Source: Bacteroides sp. OM05-12 (GTDB taxonomy: Bacteria > Bacteroidota > Bacteroidia > Bacteroidales > Bacteroidaceae). Taken from it: a stretch of DNA of 64,000 bases. The DNA is taken from contig NZ_QSUN01000015.1 in NCBI RefSeq assembly GCF_003438995.1, positions 29,278 through 93,277 of the forward strand, read 5' to 3'. Of the stretch, positions 55,841 to 64,000 are shown in pieces. A model generated the notes under the pieces. The model did not search any database and was not told the origin of the DNA. It saw nothing but the letters and a program-made list of their open reading frames with translations. A program made the translations under genes and the position numbers. Every line of letters starts with the position of its first letter. The stretch's first letter is position 1.

Positions 55841-55983
55841 AATGATTAATTCTTAAATAGTTACTTGTTTATTATTAACTCTCAATTCTTAATTGTTAAT
55901 TATTAGTTCTTAAACTCTTAATTCTTAACTCTTAATTCCTAATTCGTAATTCCTAACTCTCAACTCTCAATTCTCAACTCTCA
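55841..55983. repeat. AT-rich tandem spacer of TTCTTAACTC/CTCTCAATT units
   Basis: Degenerate 7-10 bp units (AATTCTTAACTCTTAATTCC, CAACTCTCAATT) repeat about a dozen times between subunits K and I and run into the last codon of the subunit I gene. No gene within it. Whether it affects the K/I ratio is unknown. Confidence 0.7.
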
Positions 55984-57786
55984 ATTTCTAAACGGTTTAT
56001 ACTCCTTCCCGCCTCCTTCATAGCCGGAGTTCTTGAAGAACTCTACGAAGGTAAGACGCATCGGGTGAACCATTGCCCCCAACACGTTCATAAACATATT
56101 GATGGAGTGTCCGATAAGGAAGATCAATACCATGACAATAGGACCTGCAATGGCGTTGTCGGGGCTCATACCTACGGCAAGGCTGTTGAACACGCTGGCA
56201 AGGATACCTCCCGACAGACCGAGTGCGAACAGACGTACGTAAGACAGAATATCTCCCAACAGACCGGTAGCCATATTATAGGAATCCCACAGTCCCAAAC
56301 CGATGTTCAGGAAGATGTTCTTTCCCGGACTGTTGAACAGGAAGATCATCACGGCGGCTATACCCAGTATCACCAGATGCGCGGTTCCTCCCATCGGCAT
56401 CACTGCCGGCACTGCAAAGGCAAATGCCGTGCTCACCAATAAGAGTATCCACCCGATGGTGGCGATGGAGTATTTAAAGCCGAACTGTATTGCCTGATTA
56501 ACGGCTTTCAGTATCATACCGAAGATAATCTGCACGGCTCCGAGTATCAATGACAAGTTAAACATCCACTGATTATCAAGGAACAACAGGTCTCTCATCT
56601 TATTGAAGAAAGGTATGTCGTTTCCGTAAAGGTTGAAGCCGAAGAATGTTCCTGTCAGCATACCGCAGAAGAAGGTAGAAATACCCAATATCTGCACCAG
56701 CGTCAAGATCGGTTTCATGGATGCACTGATGTTCTTTGCCACCATCCGGTAGATAGTTACCGCCAGTACCATGAACAATCCGTAGCCGGAATCGCCCAAA
56801 CATAAGCCGAAGAATACCATAAAGAACGGAGCGAAGAACGGAGTCAAGTCCAGTTCATTATACTTCGGAAGCATGTAGAGCTTCATTATCGGTTCGAACA
56901 GACGGAAGAACCCTTTGTTGTTCAACAGAATAGGCACGTTATCTTCCGGCGTAGGGCTGGCTACTTCAAAGTAAACGTCCTGCGTCTCCAGATAGTCCAC
57001 AATCTCCTGCTCTTTTGTAGCGGGAGCCCATCCCTGAAGCAACATCAACTTGTCGTCCACTGCTTTCTCCGTATTCAGAATCACTTTCGAGAACTCAATG
57101 CCGGAGTGTGTTTCTTTCAATGCCTCCTGCAATGACAACATATTCTCTTGAGCCACTTTCACAATTTTCTTGTCCACTTCGGCTATCGCTTCCTCCGTCT
57201 GCTTGCACAAGGCATCCAGACTGCTGAGCGAATAAGCGGACAGTTTGGCGGATTCCACTTCCAATTCAGGCAGTTCGCCCGGCTTGGTGACGGTGATGAA
57301 GTAGATTTTCGAGCCTACACGGTTGATTTCCGTAGCATGGTATTCGTTGATCCACTCCTCCTGAAACGCACTTTCGGTGCAGATATAGAAGTTGATCTGA
57401 TAGCCTGCATCCTGCAAGCGCGTCACGCTTTCCGGCTCAAAGTCTCCCCACACTTCAAGAGATGTCCTCTCCTTGGTGTAAGCCTGTAACTGCTGTGTAA
57501 GGCGTGCCTTTTCATTCTGCAACTCCTCCACTTCTTCGAGTGCTTTCATACCGCGCGTAGCGTCTCCCTTCTGTTCCGTAACCTCCGCATTGAGCGTCTG
57601 GAGGAACTTCTGAGTGGCGGTAATGCGGGTAGACAGCTTAATGCTTTCCTGCAAATCGGCATTATCGGGTGTTCCCTGCATCTTCTCCGCTACATGGACT
57701 ACGCCCAAGTCGCGAATGTTCTGCAAGAACGTTTCGTAATCCTTATAATATACAAGGAAAGTAAACTTCTTCATTTTTGTAATCAT
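55981..57786 (-). CDS. atpI: V/A-type ATPase subunit I (a-subunit-like)
   Basis: 601 aa. The N-terminal 310 residues are soluble and coiled (stator), the C-terminal half has about seven to eight membrane helices with FFAPFFMVFFGLCLGDSGYG, and LLGDILSYVRLFALGLSGG, which carries the essential Arg of the ion half-channels. The start ATG overlaps the subunit D stop by 4 bases; a second ATG 12 bases in (MKKFTF) is possible. Anchors the c-ring and the stalk. Confidence 0.93.
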   Translation of the reverse strand: MITKMKKFTFLVYYKDYETFLQNIRDLGVVHVAEKMQGTPDNADLQESIKLSTRITATQKFLQTLNAEVTEQKGDATRGMKALEEVEELQNEKARLTQQLQAYTKERTSLEVWGDFEPESVTRLQDAGYQINFYICTESAFQEEWINEYHATEINRVGSKIYFITVTKPGELPELEVESAKLSAYSLSSLDALCKQTEEAIAEVDKKIVKVAQENMLSLQEALKETHSGIEFSKVILNTEKAVDDKLMLLQGWAPATKEQEIVDYLETQDVYFEVASPTPEDNVPILLNNKGFFRLFEPIMKLYMLPKYNELDLTPFFAPFFMVFFGLCLGDSGYGLFMVLAVTIYRMVAKNISASMKPILTLVQILGISTFFCGMLTGTFFGFNLYGNDIPFFNKMRDLLFLDNQWMFNLSLILGAVQIIFGMILKAVNQAIQFGFKYSIATIGWILLLVSTAFAFAVPAVMPMGGTAHLVILGIAAVMIFLFNSPGKNIFLNIGLGLWDSYNMATGLLGDILSYVRLFALGLSGGILASVFNSLAVGMSPDNAIAGPIVMVLIFLIGHSINMFMNVLGAMVHPMRLTFVEFFKNSGYEGGGKEYKPFRN

Positions 57787-58388
57787 GCCTCTGCCTCCTT
57801 CCTTTTCTCCTGTATGGATTTCAAAATCTTTTGTGACGACTTGGAAAGGTTTTCCTCGTCCTCCATAAACCGTTTTATCTTACGCAGAGCGTCTTGATAG
57901 CCCGGTATCTGTACCTTCTCAAAAAGGTTTACTTTCTGAGTAGTTTTCTTACGCGCATGTTCCAGCAAGTTCAGTTTAGCGAGTGTAAACTCCCGTTCGA
58001 TAGCTGTCTGTGCCAGATTCTTCAGGATATGTATCCCGTCCGAATACCACTTCGGGCTGTTGAACAAGCTAAACGGACGGATCTCGAAGTCTACATTCTC
58101 CAGCAACGGAACCCGTACGCCGGCAATCTTCCTGACTCCCAAATGAACGTCATTCACTTTTATCAATGAAGTGTCAAATTCATTCCAAAGTGCGAACATG
58201 GCTTCATAGGCTTGGATTTGTTTCTCCAGCCTCTCCTCCAGCACCACAGCTTCTTCCTTGCACTTCTTCACTTCCATGCGCAGTGCACTCTCCTTGTTCT
58301 TGATGATAGGGAGCGTACGCACACGAACCTTGAGCTGCTTTTCGAGCTGTTGGAGCGAGGTTTTATTATATTGAAACTTTATAGCCAT
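57783..58388 (-). CDS. atpD: V/A-type ATPase subunit D (central stalk)
   Basis: 201 aa, mostly alpha-helical coiled coil at both ends (QYNKTSLQQLEKQLKVR at the start and KIKRFMEDEENLSKSSQKI at the end), typical of the rotor subunit D. Overlaps subunit I by 4 bases. Between it and subunit B lies a large AT-rich hairpin (58405-58484). Confidence 0.92.
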   Translation of the reverse strand: MAIKFQYNKTSLQQLEKQLKVRVRTLPIIKNKESALRMEVKKCKEEAVVLEERLEKQIQAYEAMFALWNEFDTSLIKVNDVHLGVRKIAGVRVPLLENVDFEIRPFSLFNSPKWYSDGIHILKNLAQTAIEREFTLAKLNLLEHARKKTTQKVNLFEKVQIPGYQDALRKIKRFMEDEENLSKSSQKILKSIQEKRKEAEA

Positions 58389-58404
58389 TTTCTTTCGAAA
58401 TTAA

Positions 58405-58484
58405 TAATTAATAATTAAAGAATTAACAATTATGCGTGTAATGTGCGCTTTACTGCTTTTCCACGCAATCTTAATTATTAATTA
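58405..58484. repeat. AT-rich hairpin spacer inside the V-ATPase operon
   Basis: Perfect 14-bp arms TAATTAATAATTAA (58405-58418) and its complement (58471-58484), with an inner TGCGTG/CACGCA stem. The right arm overlaps the stop of subunit B. Same general type as the hairpin at 9850-9920. Confidence 0.7.
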
Positions 58485-59807
58485 TTTCTCGTTCGGCCAA
58501 TACTGGTCAACAAGTTCCTTCTTAATATTAACTTCTTCCGGACGGAAATACTTGCCGAACAAGCCCCAAGCCACATCCAACATCTCTGTCGTATTGAGGT
58601 TGACGTCTATCGCCAGCAACTGACCTGCATAGTCTTTCGCAAATGCCAACGTACGTTCGTCATAGTTGGTAAGGTCGAAACCATTCTCCATCTTCGTCTT
58701 CGCATTGGCGGCATCGGCATACAGACGCACGGCGGCATTCATCACCTGCGGGTGGTCTTTACGTGTCTTCTTACCGCTAACCAACTGTTTCAAACGAGAC
58801 AATGAGCGGAACGGGTCTACGATTACTTTACCGATATCACTGTCACGGCGCAGGAACAACTGACCTTCGGTGATATAACCTGTATTATCCGGCACAGCGT
58901 GTGTGATATCGCCTCCGGAAAGTGTGGTTACAGCGATAATCGTGATAGAACCACCTTCGGGGAACTGTACCGCCTTTTCGTAAATCTTCGCCAAATCGGA
59001 GTATAACGAACCCGGCATGGAGTCTTTTGAAGGAATCTGGTCCATACGGTTGGACACGATAGCCAAGGCATCGGCGTATGAGGTCATATCGGTCAGCAAT
59101 ACCAATACTTTCTCGTTCTTGCCCACTGCAAAATATTCGGCAGCGGTCAGTGCCATGTCCGGAATCAACAGACGTTCTACCGGCGGGTTCTCCGTTGTAT
59201 TTACGAAGCTGACGATTCTATCCAAAGCTCCCGCGTTGGAGAACACATTCTTGAAATAGAGGTAGTCGTCATTCGTCATACCCATCGCGCCCAGAATAAT
59301 TTTATCAGTCTCCGCACGCAAAGCCACGTTTGCCATTACTTGGTTGAACGGTTGGTCGGGGTCTGCGAAGAACGGAATCTTCTGTCCCGATACCAATGTA
59401 TTATTCAAGTCGATACCCGCGATACCTGTTGCAATCAGCTCCGACGGTTGTTTACGACGTACTGGATTCACAGACGGTCCGCCGATTTCCACTTCCGTAC
59501 CCTCGATTTCCGGTCCGCCGTCAATCGGGTCACCGAAAGCGTTGAAAAATCTTCCGGCAAGCTGGTCACTTACCTTCAATGTAGGAGCCTTACCCAAGAA
59601 TACCACTTCGGCATTCGTAGGGATACCTTCCGTACCCTCAAATACCTGCAAGGTAACTTCGTCTCCTGCAATCTTTACGACCTGTGCCAACTTTCCGTCG
59701 ACCATGGCCAATTCGTCATACCCTACTCCCGTAGCTTTCAAAGCACACGTAGCTTTGGTAATCTGATTTATTTTAGTATATATCTTTTGAAATGCTTTTG
59801 TTGCCAT
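58482..59807 (-). CDS. atpB: V/A-type ATPase subunit B (regulatory)
   Basis: 441 aa. Homologous to subunit A but with no Walker A P-loop, as expected for the non-catalytic subunit: PSVNPVRRKQPSELIATGIA, GQKIPFFADPDQPFNQVMAN, PDMALTAAEYFAVGKNEKVL and DMTSYADALAIVSNRMDQIP are typical. Forms the A3B3 head with subunit A. It is 11 bases after subunit A. Confidence 0.95.
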   Translation of the reverse strand: MATKAFQKIYTKINQITKATCALKATGVGYDELAMVDGKLAQVVKIAGDEVTLQVFEGTEGIPTNAEVVFLGKAPTLKVSDQLAGRFFNAFGDPIDGGPEIEGTEVEIGGPSVNPVRRKQPSELIATGIAGIDLNNTLVSGQKIPFFADPDQPFNQVMANVALRAETDKIILGAMGMTNDDYLYFKNVFSNAGALDRIVSFVNTTENPPVERLLIPDMALTAAEYFAVGKNEKVLVLLTDMTSYADALAIVSNRMDQIPSKDSMPGSLYSDLAKIYEKAVQFPEGGSITIIAVTTLSGGDITHAVPDNTGYITEGQLFLRRDSDIGKVIVDPFRSLSRLKQLVSGKKTRKDHPQVMNAAVRLYADAANAKTKMENGFDLTNYDERTLAFAKDYAGQLLAIDVNLNTTEMLDVAWGLFGKYFRPEEVNIKKELVDQYWPNEK

Positions 59808-59818
59808 ATTCTTTTCTT

Positions 59819-61576
59819 TTATCCGACTTTCTTTTCGGCAATTAACGAATTCAATTCCTTCTTGTATTGCTCATACTTTTCAGACTTAAATTCTGAATAG
59901 TTCATCTGCTTGCACACATTTATCATCTTCTTGAAGTAGTCCATTACCTCTACGAAGTTATCGAAAGCAAACTCCGTGTGACAAATATCGATTACCATAT
60001 TCAGGATTTCTTCCTGACGCTCCATCGGAGTTACGGCATCGATATCGTCGAATGCATCCTGTTGCAGAATCACGAAGTCGATCAGTTCCGATTTCCAGAA
60101 GGTCACGTGATATTCCACAGGCACACCGTCGTCACCCAAGATATTAATCTGTTCGGCAATTTCCTTACCACGAAGCAAACGGGTCTTGATTTCATTTACT
60201 TTATTCAACCAGTCGCCGTTGATACGTTTCTCGATATATTCCTCAAATTCAGGATATTCGATATATTTTGAATAAGAATCGATCGGGTTTACAGCCGGAT
60301 AACGTTTACGGTCGGCACGTTCCTGTTCCAAAGCATAGAAGCAACGGGCCACTTTCTTCGTATTTTCCGTTACAGGCTCTTTCAGGTTACCACCCGCCGG
60401 AGATACAGTTCCGATGAAAGTGATGGAACCGGTCTCGTCATTATCGAGCTTCACATACCCTGCACGTCCGTAGAAGTTGGAGATGATGGAAGACAAATCC
60501 ATCGGGAACGCATCAGGGCCAGGGAGCTCTTCCATACGGTTGGACATCTCACGCAACGCCTGTGCCCAACGTGAAGTAGAGTCCGCCATCAGCAACACCT
60601 TCAATCCCATCGAGCGATAATACTCGGCAATGGTCATGGCGGTATATACGGATGCCTCACGGGCAGCTACCGGCATGTTTGAAGTGTTGGCGATGATGAT
60701 GGTACGCTCCATCAATTTACGTCCCGTATGCGGGTCTACCAATTCCGGGAATTCGGTAAAGATTTCCACCACCTCGTTCGCACGTTCACCGCAGGCAGCG
60801 ATAATCACGATATCGGCTTCCGCCTGTTTGGAGATAGCATGCTGAAGCACCGTCTTACCCGTACCGAACGGGCCGGGGATGAATCCCGTACCACCTTCCA
60901 CAATCGGGTTCACGGTGTCGATTACACGAACACCCGTTTCCAGCAATTTGAATGGTCTCGGTTTCTCCTTATAATTCGTCATCGCCTTCTTAACAGGCCA
61001 TCTCTGAATCATATTTACATTTATATCGTTGCCATCCTTATCCGTAATCACGGCGATGGTATCTTCAATCTTATAGTCGCCTTCGGCAGCTACAGACTTC
61101 ACGGTATATTCTCCTTCCAACGTGAAAGGCACCATAATCTTCAACGGCTGGAAGTTTTCATCCACCTCTCCCAACCATGCAGAAGCCTTTACTTTATCCC
61201 CTGCCTTAGCCAAGGGTAAGAAATGCCATTTTTTTTCCTTGTCGAGCGGGTAAGTATATTCGCCGCGTTTCAGGAAAACACCATTCATCTTATCCAAGTC
61301 GTTTTGCAGACCGTCATAATTGCGTGACAGCATACCCGGGCCTAAAGTCACCTCAAGCATGTGTCCTGTAAATTCAGCTTCGGCACCTACCTTCAGTCCA
61401 CGTGTACTTTCAAACACCTGAACATATACATTGATACCTACCACCTTAATAACCTCCGCCATCAGCTTGTCGCCACCTGTAAAGATATAACATATCTCAT
61501 TTTGAGATACAGGTCCGTCAACGATGAGGGTTACCATGTTGGCAATAACGCCACTAACAGTTCCTTTTGTTGCCAT
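59819..61576 (-). CDS. atpA: V/A-type ATPase catalytic subunit A
   Basis: 585 aa. Walker A is GPFGTGKTV with K241 (the usual form is GAFGCGKT), Walker B and the arginine/acidic sites follow in LMADSTSRWAQALREMS and SSIISNFYGRAGYVKL. The non-homologous insert typical of V/A-type subunit A is present at about 120-200. ATP hydrolysis or synthesis with subunit B. 15 bases separate it from the DUF2764 gene. Confidence 0.96.
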   Translation of the reverse strand: MATKGTVSGVIANMVTLIVDGPVSQNEICYIFTGGDKLMAEVIKVVGINVYVQVFESTRGLKVGAEAEFTGHMLEVTLGPGMLSRNYDGLQNDLDKMNGVFLKRGEYTYPLDKEKKWHFLPLAKAGDKVKASAWLGEVDENFQPLKIMVPFTLEGEYTVKSVAAEGDYKIEDTIAVITDKDGNDINVNMIQRWPVKKAMTNYKEKPRPFKLLETGVRVIDTVNPIVEGGTGFIPGPFGTGKTVLQHAISKQAEADIVIIAACGERANEVVEIFTEFPELVDPHTGRKLMERTIIIANTSNMPVAAREASVYTAMTIAEYYRSMGLKVLLMADSTSRWAQALREMSNRMEELPGPDAFPMDLSSIISNFYGRAGYVKLDNDETGSITFIGTVSPAGGNLKEPVTENTKKVARCFYALEQERADRKRYPAVNPIDSYSKYIEYPEFEEYIEKRINGDWLNKVNEIKTRLLRGKEIAEQINILGDDGVPVEYHVTFWKSELIDFVILQQDAFDDIDAVTPMERQEEILNMVIDICHTEFAFDNFVEVMDYFKKMINVCKQMNYSEFKSEKYEQYKKELNSLIAEKKVG

Positions 61577-61591
61577 ATATTATTTTATTTA

Positions 61592-62428
61592 TTACCTGAA
61601 TTCTGCGGGAATTTGCACTTCGTTCTTCAAAGAATCTATCATCTTACGGAACAACTCACTTCCCTTTTCCTTATCCAAAGATATCCAACGCTCAATCATC
61701 TCCAGCCGGAGCAGAAAGACGAATATACGTTCCACCGTGAAATAATTGAAGAACACGGCATCCTCCATCCAATTCCATTTCAAGAGGTCGATCTTGCGTT
61801 CTCTATCCACCAGTTCGTCCGTCTCGCTGATACGCAATAATTGTTCGAAATATTCCAAAGTACCGGAGATTCCGAAATCACGGGCGTTAGACGTACGGAT
61901 AGCTTCACTCACTTCCGTATTACCTACAATATTGGGGGCTACCTCTATCTTATACTTGCGTGCGGTAAGAGCCGAAAGCAAGTTGTTCACATTCAGATTG
62001 AACTCAAACCATGAAGAGACAAACTGATTGTCACAGTTCATCGCATAGTCATAATAATAAGCAGCCAGCATATTTTCCGGCAGGAAAGTTTCATCACCGG
62101 AAGATTGAAGATAAGCGGAAATGAAGTCAAACAGATACGAAGGATAAGTCTTGTCCCAAGCATCCCCGTCCTTTACCGAAGTAATGATCGCATTCAATTC
62201 GTCCGCGGAGAAGTTTCCTCTCGAATCGATGGCGGCATCCTTATCTTTGAGAAGCTTCAAAAGATTCGCATTATCAAATTGCAGATAAAACAAATCCATC
62301 AGTTTTCGGTCTTCCTCAGACAGTTCCGGATAAATTTCGGTTTTAAAGTTAGTTACCGTATAGCTCAGCTTACCATCTTCCAGCGTCAGATCGGGCAAAC
62401 CGGCTACTAAGCAATAGTATGTACTCAT
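61592..62428 (-). CDS. DUF2764 protein, putative subunit C equivalent
   Basis: 278 aa helical protein beginning MSTYYCLVAGLPDLTLEDGK. It occupies the place of subunit C (the rotor-to-ring connector) in Bacteroidota V-type operons. Charged, helical, ending in a short tail; no membrane helix. The role as subunit C stand-in is from operon context and family, not from motif. Ten bases to subunit E. Confidence 0.85.
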   Translation of the reverse strand: MSTYYCLVAGLPDLTLEDGKLSYTVTNFKTEIYPELSEEDRKLMDLFYLQFDNANLLKLLKDKDAAIDSRGNFSADELNAIITSVKDGDAWDKTYPSYLFDFISAYLQSSGDETFLPENMLAAYYYDYAMNCDNQFVSSWFEFNLNVNNLLSALTARKYKIEVAPNIVGNTEVSEAIRTSNARDFGISGTLEYFEQLLRISETDELVDRERKIDLLKWNWMEDAVFFNYFTVERIFVFLLRLEMIERWISLDKEKGSELFRKMIDSLKNEVQIPAEFR

Positions 62429-62437
62429 AATGGAAGA

Positions 62438-63028
62438 TTAAAAGAGCATTTCTACTAATTGAGGACGCAAGAATGCCTTGAAATAGTTTTCAAACTCTTC
62501 CTCACCGAAGTTGACTTTGTACGAACCATCGGCAGGAGAAACAGAGAATAAAGTCTTCATCCCGTTCACTTGCTCTATCTTCACACCTTTATCCAACAAG
62601 TCTTTTGCTTTGGCAGCGAAGAACTTCTTCAAAGATTCGGCATCGGCGGTCGAAATAACGATCGGTTCGTTTTCAGACCATTTAGATGCAAGCGCAACGA
62701 TGAAACTGTTCAGAAAATCCTTATCGCCTGTAAAATCTTTCACTGATTTCGTGATGATTTCATTAGAGAGCAAAGAAGCGATTTCCGATTTCAATGCATT
62801 AACCGATTGCCCTGCAAACAACTTCAATTCTGATTTAGTATTTTCCGCCAGCTCGTTTGCAGATTTCTGAGCAGCGGCAACGATTGAATCTGCTTCTTTC
62901 TTAGCATTTTCAACGATTTGTTTAGCGTCTTCTTGAGCCTTTTGAATAAGCTTCTGTGCTTCTTCGTTTCCTTTTTCCACACCTTCATGATAAATCTTAT
63001 CAGTCAGCTCTTGAATTTTGTTTTCCAT
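62438..63028 (-). CDS. atpE: V/A-type ATPase subunit E (peripheral stalk)
   Basis: 196 aa from the ATG at 63028; the longer frame is rejected because the -7 element at 63129-63136 and normal length favour this start. The first 95 residues are a coiled coil (KLIQKAQEDAKQIVENAKKE), the C-terminus a compact domain. It is the first gene of the operon. No F and no G/H subunit gene is seen in this operon. Confidence 0.92.
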   Translation of the reverse strand: MENKIQELTDKIYHEGVEKGNEEAQKLIQKAQEDAKQIVENAKKEADSIVAAAQKSANELAENTKSELKLFAGQSVNALKSEIASLLSNEIITKSVKDFTGDKDFLNSFIVALASKWSENEPIVISTADAESLKKFFAAKAKDLLDKGVKIEQVNGMKTLFSVSPADGSYKVNFGEEEFENYFKAFLRPQLVEMLF

Positions 63029-63128
63029 ATCCACGGATATTTTAAAAGGTTTATATTTATTTGTTCTGGATGCAAAGATCAGAATAACGGGCAAAACAGC
63101 GTTGTTCACAACCTCCCGTTAATTCGCC

Positions 63129-63136
63129 CAAATGTA
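63129..63136 (-). promoter_or_regulatory. -7 promoter element of the V-ATPase operon
   Basis: TACATTTG on the minus strand, about 100 bases before the subunit E ATG. Confidence 0.55.
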
Positions 63137-63243
63137 CAAAAATCAATTTAATAAAATAGAATAAAAAAGAAAAAATATATCAACTTAGTAGCAAAATGGA
63201 TGTAGGACTATCAGATAAGAGACACTTTCTTATCATTTTGACT

Positions 63244-63622
63244 GTATATACCTATATATATAAGCAAATGACATCTTTTTTGAATGATTTGACTCATCCG
63301 ATAATCGTTGGGGGGTAAGCATAGATTACCTATAAGTTTCATCCTTCAGCTTGTCCACTTCCGTATCATCAGGTTGTTTGAAAAAGACATAAAGACATTT
63401 GCAGACAAACATACGGTCGATTGTCTGCAAACGATAGGAGTTTACAAACAATCGACCGTATGTTGAACAACAGAACTGGATAAGGAGTCAAAACAAAAAA
63501 AGCGATCTTGGAAGAATAAAAGGAAACCAAGATAACAGTAACAAGGGAAGAAGGAATAATTCGGCAGAAAAGGATAAACAAGAGTATATACCTAATATAT
63601 AAGCAAATGATATTTTTTCCGA
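63244..63622 (+). repeat. Two ~39-bp direct repeats upstream of the rRNA operon end
   Basis: 63244-63282 and 63584-63622 share GTATATACCTA, ATATATAAGCAAATGA and a T-rich end, 340 bases apart. They flank palindromic repeat copy C. The spacer 63137-63858 holds no convincing gene. Confidence 0.6.
63408..63464 (+). repeat. 57-bp palindromic repeat, copy C
   Basis: Best-preserved copy: perfect 16-bp arms AACATACGGTCGATTG (63408-63423) and CAATCGACCGTATGTT (63449-63464) around AAACGATAGGAGTTT. See copies A and B. Confidence 0.88.
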
Positions 63623-63858
63623 AAGAAAGGAGAAGTCCGAAGGCTATTTCCGGCAGGAAACAATACAGCACAATCATTCCGGGACAACACGATGGAAGAG
63701 AACAAGCAATACAGGAAGTAGCGGTACACCCCGAAACAGTAAACTCCACGGTAAACATCTATTTCCGGTATAATCAGCATAGCCGGTATATCTATTATCA
63801 TAGTGAAGGGAACACGGGGGGAAGGGCGAAGGAGGAAGGGTGAGGGAACGGTACATAA

Positions 63859-63898
63859 CAAAAAAAAGAGTCCCTTCCGATCACTCGAAAAGGACTCT
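63859..63898 (-). terminator. Intrinsic terminator of the rRNA operon
   Basis: Minus strand: AGAGTCC...GGACTCT stem followed by T8. It lies 10 bases past the 5S end. Confidence 0.9.
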
Positions 63899-63907
63899 CT
63901 AATAAAA

Positions 63908-64000
<93 letters not shown>

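Noticed and set aside
63369..63758. 129-aa and overlapping frames upstream of the rRNA operon end
   Set aside because: They run through palindrome copy C and have no recognisable domain or start context.
63607..63843. 78-aa plus-strand frame near the 5S gene
   Set aside because: Low-complexity, no homology recognised, overlaps a direct repeat.

Overview
The window is chromosomal DNA from a gut-type Bacteroides or close relative (Bacteroidota). The evidence is the many Bacteroidota -7 promoter elements (TAnnTTTG) close to start codons, weak ribosome binding sites, the V/A-type ATPase operon with a DUF2764 gene, a glycogen synthase of the animal/fungal GT3 type, hybrid two-component proteins and outer-membrane beta-barrel genes. 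No species is assigned. The right edge enters an rRNA operon (5S, minus strand); the left edge cuts a DnaQ-like exonuclease gene.

Layout. 0-5.3 kb: exonuclease fragment, formate-THF ligase, flavin reductase, a divergent DXS-like enzyme, a GNAT acetyltransferase. 5.4-12.2 kb: outer-membrane barrel protein divergent from a histidine kinase/response regulator pair, then a copper P-type ATPase. 12.4-18.8 kb: DUF3298 lipoprotein, rsmG, MBL hydrolase, gcvP, two unknown genes. 19-25.4 kb: small membrane protein with glycogen branching enzyme, YhcH-type and DUF2461 proteins, a small PD-(D/E)XK protein, IMPase, tag. 25.4-33.6 kb: hybrid sensor kinase, TlpA-type lipoprotein, AAA-ATPase-like/PDDEXK_9 protein, glycosyltransferase and flippase-like membrane protein. 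33.9-38.2 kb: glycogen phosphorylase and GT3 glycogen synthase. 38.4-42.7 kb: sbcDC. 42.8-50.8 kb: an AT-rich accessory block of six minus-strand genes (Asp-box mini-protein, FtsZ-C-like protein, winged-helix AAA+ ATPase, WYL regulator, two DUF262 proteins). 50.9-55 kb: secreted two-repeat protein and a TPR/AraC regulator. 55.3-63.1 kb: V-type ATPase operon E-DUF2764-A-B-D-I-K. 63.1-64 kb: repeat-rich spacer and the 5S end.

How it works together. Most genes are core metabolism: one-carbon units (fhs, gcvP), glycogen storage (glgB at one site, synthase and phosphorylase at another), ion-coupled energetics (V-ATPase, with residues of the Na+-binding type) and DNA repair (sbcDC, tag). The accessory block is the best candidate for an undescribed system. 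It combines a GTPase-less FtsZ C-terminal-like domain, an AAA+ ATPase with three predicted winged helices, a WYL regulator, and two DUF262 proteins, one of them with an HNH/DUF1524 nuclease. A conflict or defence role is inferred, not shown.

Between genes there are several small repeats: a ~57-bp palindrome in three copies (19.1, 31.2, 63.4 kb), two arrays with an exact 22-bp period (4.74 and 12.25 kb), three 21-bp inverted repeats on a 23-bp period (55.2 kb), paired hairpins sharing TTTTGGCGCGGA (29.3 and 50.9 kb), and AT-rich inverted or tandem spacers. No tRNA, CRISPR array or complete insertion sequence was seen.
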